This document shows positions 61,329 to 64,000 of a stretch of DNA of 64,000 bases, one piece after another; position 1 is the first letter of the stretch; the number at the start of each line of letters is the position of its first letter. The translations under genes were made by a program, and so were the position numbers. Origin of the DNA: Sulfobacillus sp. (GTDB taxonomy: Bacteria > Bacillota > Sulfobacillia > Sulfobacillales > Sulfobacillaceae); the NCBI GenBank assembly GCA_027343695.1, contig DAHWKJ010000028.1:1-64000 (forward strand). Direction: 5' to 3'. The notes beneath the pieces were generated by a model that did not search any database, was not told the DNA's origin, and saw only the letters and a program-made list of their open reading frames with translations.

Positions 61329-61700
61329 GTGGGAGGTCACGTGTATCGGATAGTGATGATTGACGCGTCTCCCCTATTCCTGTCGTGGGTAGAGGGACTC
61401 TTTAAAGGGATTCAAGACTTGATCCTCATGGCGACCGCAGATACCTACGCGCAAGGATTTCACTTAGTGGGCGAGCTTAGACCTGACCTCGTTATGATTG
61501 ACGGGGGACTTTCAGACCTGTTCGGTGTAAAGTGGATTCAGGACCTGAACAAGTTGCTGCCGTCGGCAGTTATTGTGGTCACGAGTAATGATCCCGAGCT
61601 CGAAGCCGTGATCTTGGCCCAAGGAACCCGATTTCTCCTCAAGACTTCGTTTTCCCTTAACCGACTGCGAGGGATACTGCATGACTCAAGAGGTGTTTGA
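61329..61700 (+). CDS. Stand-alone receiver-domain protein
   Basis: About 123 aa, a CheY-like receiver without output domain. Phospho-acceptor Asp in PDLVMIDGGLSDLFG, conserved Thr/Ser in VIVVTSND, lysine in FLLKTSFS. The acid pocket reads MIDASPLF, one acidic residue where two are usual. Start GTG 61329 or 61341. It ends 15 bp inside the convergent histidine-kinase-like gene, its possible partner. Confidence 0.8.
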   Translation: MGGHVYRIVMIDASPLFLSWVEGLFKGIQDLILMATADTYAQGFHLVGELRPDLVMIDGGLSDLFGVKWIQDLNKLLPSAVIVVTSNDPELEAVILAQGTRFLLKTSFSLNRLRGILHDSRGV

Positions 61701-62885
61701 CAGGGGACGCAGAGCCGGAATAGGAATCGTAAACACCATGCGATTATGGCCTTTAAGCCGTGCAAAAGAGAGTGTGCCGCCGATTTGCTCCGCCCGGGTG
61801 GTCATGGTCAAGAGCCCGAGATGAGGCTTGGATGGATCCACATCCCAAACCCTCCCATTGTCTACCAGTTCTAACGTGATGAGGGACGGGGGTCTTACTG
61901 CCAAGAATATGTCTACCATTGTGGCGCAGGAATGCTGTACCAAATTACTTAGACTCTCTTCTAGTACCCGGTACAGCGCGAGCCGATAGTCCAACGGAAT
62001 CGGGTTGCCCATCGGTGAGTCGCATTCTACCACTTCGCATCCAATATTGAGCCGGATGTCGAAAAGACCTGCAAACCTGTCCACGAGCTGTTTAATAGCA
62101 GGAACCAGCGCTATCCTTATGAGAGCGGGATGAAGAGCGTGACTAAGCTGGCGGATTTGTTGGTCGCGGACCGTGTCTAAGATGTCCATAGTCTTTTCGA
62201 GCAATGCTTGCACGTGTTTGGGATCGTCGTAGAGAAGTTCCTGGCACTGTTGTAATTGATGCCACGCAACCAATAGGTGGCTCTGGACATTTGCGTGAAG
62301 GTGCTCGGCAATCGCTTGGGCGGTCTGATCCTGAAGCCGGATGATGTCTTTTAGCATGGAGCTGAGGATGATGGCCTGCATTCCGGTGCGCTGCTCCAGT
62401 TCGGTTACCCGCTCCAGCGCCTGCGCTTCGCGCACGTAACGCCGAAGACTCTCTACGTCATGTATAGAAAAAGGGTCGGAGGCGAAGGCTGCAATGGCTC
62501 CTCGCACCACGTCGTCAACAATGACCGGGGTTAGGCAGACATAATTGAGAGGCCAGGACTTAAAAACGTTGTCGGCTAGGGATAGGGTAGCGTCATCATC
62601 CTGCATGTATTCTCGGAGGGAGGTTCGCACAATACGGCCCTCACAATAGACCTGATGCCAATAGGAGTTATGGTCAACCGACCACCGGTAAGGGTCCGGT
62701 TGACCGACAAGGGCCCTCACGGTGGCTCCCTCGGTGAATCGATAGAGGTCCGGACGCACGGAGCGGGCACACTCCGACACTATCCGCCGGGCTCGGTCAT
62801 ATTGCGTGTATTGCACAATCGGCCAACTCGTTTCATGGCGGACACTATCTACGAAATGATTAAATTCTCTATAAGCCTGGTTCAT
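61686..62885 (-). CDS. GAF-domain sensor histidine kinase (NarL/DesK-like)
   Basis: 399 aa. N-terminal about 170 residues GAF-like sensor (LNYVCLTPVIVDDVVRGAIAAF). Dimerisation/phospho-acceptor region IAEHLHANVQSHLLVAWHQL with the histidine, using HA instead of the usual HD/HE. HATPase: YRVLEESLSNLVQH (N-box), LELVDNGRVWDVDPS (G1) and HLGLLTMTTRAEQIGGTLSF. No transmembrane segment, so cytosolic. AAGGAG lies before the ATG. A related gene follows upstream on the same strand. Confidence 0.82.
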   Translation of the reverse strand: MNQAYREFNHFVDSVRHETSWPIVQYTQYDRARRIVSECARSVRPDLYRFTEGATVRALVGQPDPYRWSVDHNSYWHQVYCEGRIVRTSLREYMQDDDATLSLADNVFKSWPLNYVCLTPVIVDDVVRGAIAAFASDPFSIHDVESLRRYVREAQALERVTELEQRTGMQAIILSSMLKDIIRLQDQTAQAIAEHLHANVQSHLLVAWHQLQQCQELLYDDPKHVQALLEKTMDILDTVRDQQIRQLSHALHPALIRIALVPAIKQLVDRFAGLFDIRLNIGCEVVECDSPMGNPIPLDYRLALYRVLEESLSNLVQHSCATMVDIFLAVRPPSLITLELVDNGRVWDVDPSKPHLGLLTMTTRAEQIGGTLSFARLKGHNRMVFTIPIPALRPLSNTS

Positions 62886-63191
62886 TAGGGTGTTTTCTCC
62901 TTGTAAAGCCCCCGTGTCAGGTACCTGGCGTCGAGTGGTTCACGATGCCGGGGGCATCAGTCACATGCCGGACGTTTCTGCACTGGCTTTGGAATATCCT
63001 GCCAGCAATGGCGTGCGGTAGCATGAATCGTGTGCCACGGTCCGTCCCAAAGTGCCGAAATACGAGCTGGGGCCTATCGAAAGTGACTGTAAATTGGCGA
63101 AAATAAGCGATGTATGGCGTACGATTTTGCCGCTAGAAGAAAGGTATCGCGGGCGCCGTTGGACCGACGAGTCTGGTTCGTGGGCTTCGCG
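62886..63191. other. 306-bp gap between two kinase-like genes
   Basis: Nothing recognised; ORF 63052-63336 on the plus strand is antisense to the next gene and rejected. Confidence 0.45.
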
Positions 63192-64000
63192 TCATGGCTC
63201 CGGGAAGCTCGGTGTTGGGACGACAAACGCGGCTTCGAAAGTCAGGGGGAGGATGGCCATCAAGGAAGATCCTTGGTCTGACCAGAAGGTCGTGCCAGCC
63301 AACAACAACGCATATTCATCGATCGCGGCACGCTGAGATATCTTGCTGATTTCCCCATGGGGATCGCCTTGAATTTGGATCCAAAGGCGTTTGCTTCCGA
63401 CCGCGATATGGATGCGGATCGATTCCGGTTGGACCGCTTGAGTTAAGGTTTCTAACTGACAGCGAACGATCGTCCATGCGGCGAGTCGGATGCTCCAGGG
63501 AATGTGGTTGTGCAGGGGGTGGTCCCACGCCTTGATCTCCTCATCAATCGACAATGCAATCCGGTCTCTGAATGCATTATCGTTTATAAGGGCACTGATC
63601 CCGGGGAGTAGCCCGATGCGTAATAGCGATGGATAAAGAGCCTGACTCAAACTGTAGACTTCATCAGCGGCCAGGTTGCTGAGAATATCCCGAACCTCTC
63701 TAATGGCAGTTTGTAGCGCCGAGGGAAGGTTGTGTTGATTGAGAATCTCGCTAAGCCGCCAGGTCCCGGCAGACAGACGACTCTGGATCACGGTATCGAG
63801 AATTTCAGCGTGTTCTGTTAGGCGCTCGGCCATATGGATGTGCCAGTTCCAGGAGGCTTGCTGTAGGGTATGGAGCATGGGTGCGGGATAAGAAGCCTGA
63901 AGTACTTCACGATATAGCCAAACGAGGTCTTCAAATTGGTCTAACCGGGTAAATAGGGTTTCAGGCCCCCCATAGGCGATTAGGGCGCCAGCAACTTCCT
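63192..64000 (-). CDS. Histidine-kinase-like paralogue with degenerate catalytic motifs, 5' end outside window
   Basis: The frame stays open to the window edge (reading EVAGALIAYGGPETLFTRLDQFEDLVWLYREV before the listed Met), so the start lies beyond. It parallels the neighbouring kinase: GAF end, helical region, then LSQALYPSLLRIGLLPGISALI matching LSHALHPALIRIALVPAIKQLV. But the phospho-acceptor histidine is absent (AEILDTVIQSRL), the N-box is replaced (WTIVRCQLETLTQ), and G1 reads IQIQGDPHG. Probably a non-catalytic sensor or pseudokinase. Confidence 0.75.
   Translation of the reverse strand, partial: EVAGALIAYGGPETLFTRLDQFEDLVWLYREVLQASYPAPMLHTLQQASWNWHIHMAERLTEHAEILDTVIQSRLSAGTWRLSEILNQHNLPSALQTAIREVRDILSNLAADEVYSLSQALYPSLLRIGLLPGISALINDNAFRDRIALSIDEEIKAWDHPLHNHIPWSIRLAAWTIVRCQLETLTQAVQPESIRIHIAVGSKRLWIQIQGDPHGEISKISQRAAIDEYALLLAGTTFWSDQGSSLMAILPLTFEAAFVVPTPSFPEP

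Noticed and set aside
63052-63336. 94-aa plus-strand ORF near the window end
   Set aside because: Antisense to the kinase-like paralogue, whose frame is open and homologous to the neighbouring gene.
1-64000. tRNA genes, rRNA genes and CRISPR arrays
   Set aside because: I looked for tRNA-like T-loop strings, rRNA-like stretches and regularly spaced repeats and recognised none; a tRNA or CRISPR scanner would be decisive.

Overview
The window looks like chromosome of a spore-forming, moderately GC-rich Bacillota (Firmicutes). Three things show this: a complete spoIIIAA-AH cluster, spoIVB followed by spo0A, and spoIIM; a split glycine decarboxylase (gcvPA/gcvPB); and the clostridial-type nusB-folD-xseAB-ispA-dxs-tlyA-nadK-argR-recN run. 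Gene content and codon style recall acidophilic Sulfobacillus-type bacteria, but that placement is inference.

Layout. 1-4.3 kb: glycine/one-carbon operon (gcvPA partial, gcvPB, glyA) ending in aroQ. 4.3-8.5 kb: efp, an acidic zinc-ribbon protein, asnB and a C39-type peptidase. 8.5-14.2 kb: a minus-strand operon of PHP metallohydrolase, GH38 alpha-mannosidase and MFS transporter. 14.7-19.6 kb: the spoIIIA operon with a sigma-E-like promoter. 19.7-33.2 kb: a ferritin-like protein, a structured non-coding gap, then a long housekeeping operon (accC to recN) and a PAP2-like membrane protein. 33.2-37 kb: a glycosyltransferase, spoIVB and spo0A, the last with putative 0A boxes and a sigma-H-like promoter. 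37-42.6 kb: leucine dehydrogenase, an unknown protein, an Hfq-like protein, a decayed TnpB element, a Nudix hydrolase, a MazG-like protein and spoIIM. 42.7-48.9 kb: small proteins, leucyl aminopeptidase, an EamA transporter, a redoxin with an in-frame TGA, and malic enzyme. 50-64 kb: envelope and signalling genes, namely an L,D-transpeptidase, an EAL-GAF protein, a phosphodiesterase/HAD pair, a LysM-NlpC/P60 hydrolase behind a c-di-AMP riboswitch, a MarR-MFS pair, a PrsW protease, a lone receiver domain and two related histidine-kinase-like proteins. The second kinase runs off the window.

The most notable observation is the redoxin at 46563-47009. Its only in-frame TGA falls exactly where the first redox cysteine of the (C)-P-Y-C active site belongs. 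A short hairpin with a G-rich loop starts 15 nt downstream, fitting a bacterial SECIS. The simplest reading is a selenocysteine-containing (UxxC) peroxiredoxin-like protein that ORF callers split in two. Other points of interest are the c-di-AMP riboswitch, the putative Spo0A autoregulatory region, a TnpB pseudogene carrying a nonsense codon and a frameshift, a kinase paralogue that has lost its catalytic motifs, and a structured leader-like gap before accC.

No tRNA, rRNA or CRISPR array was recognised.
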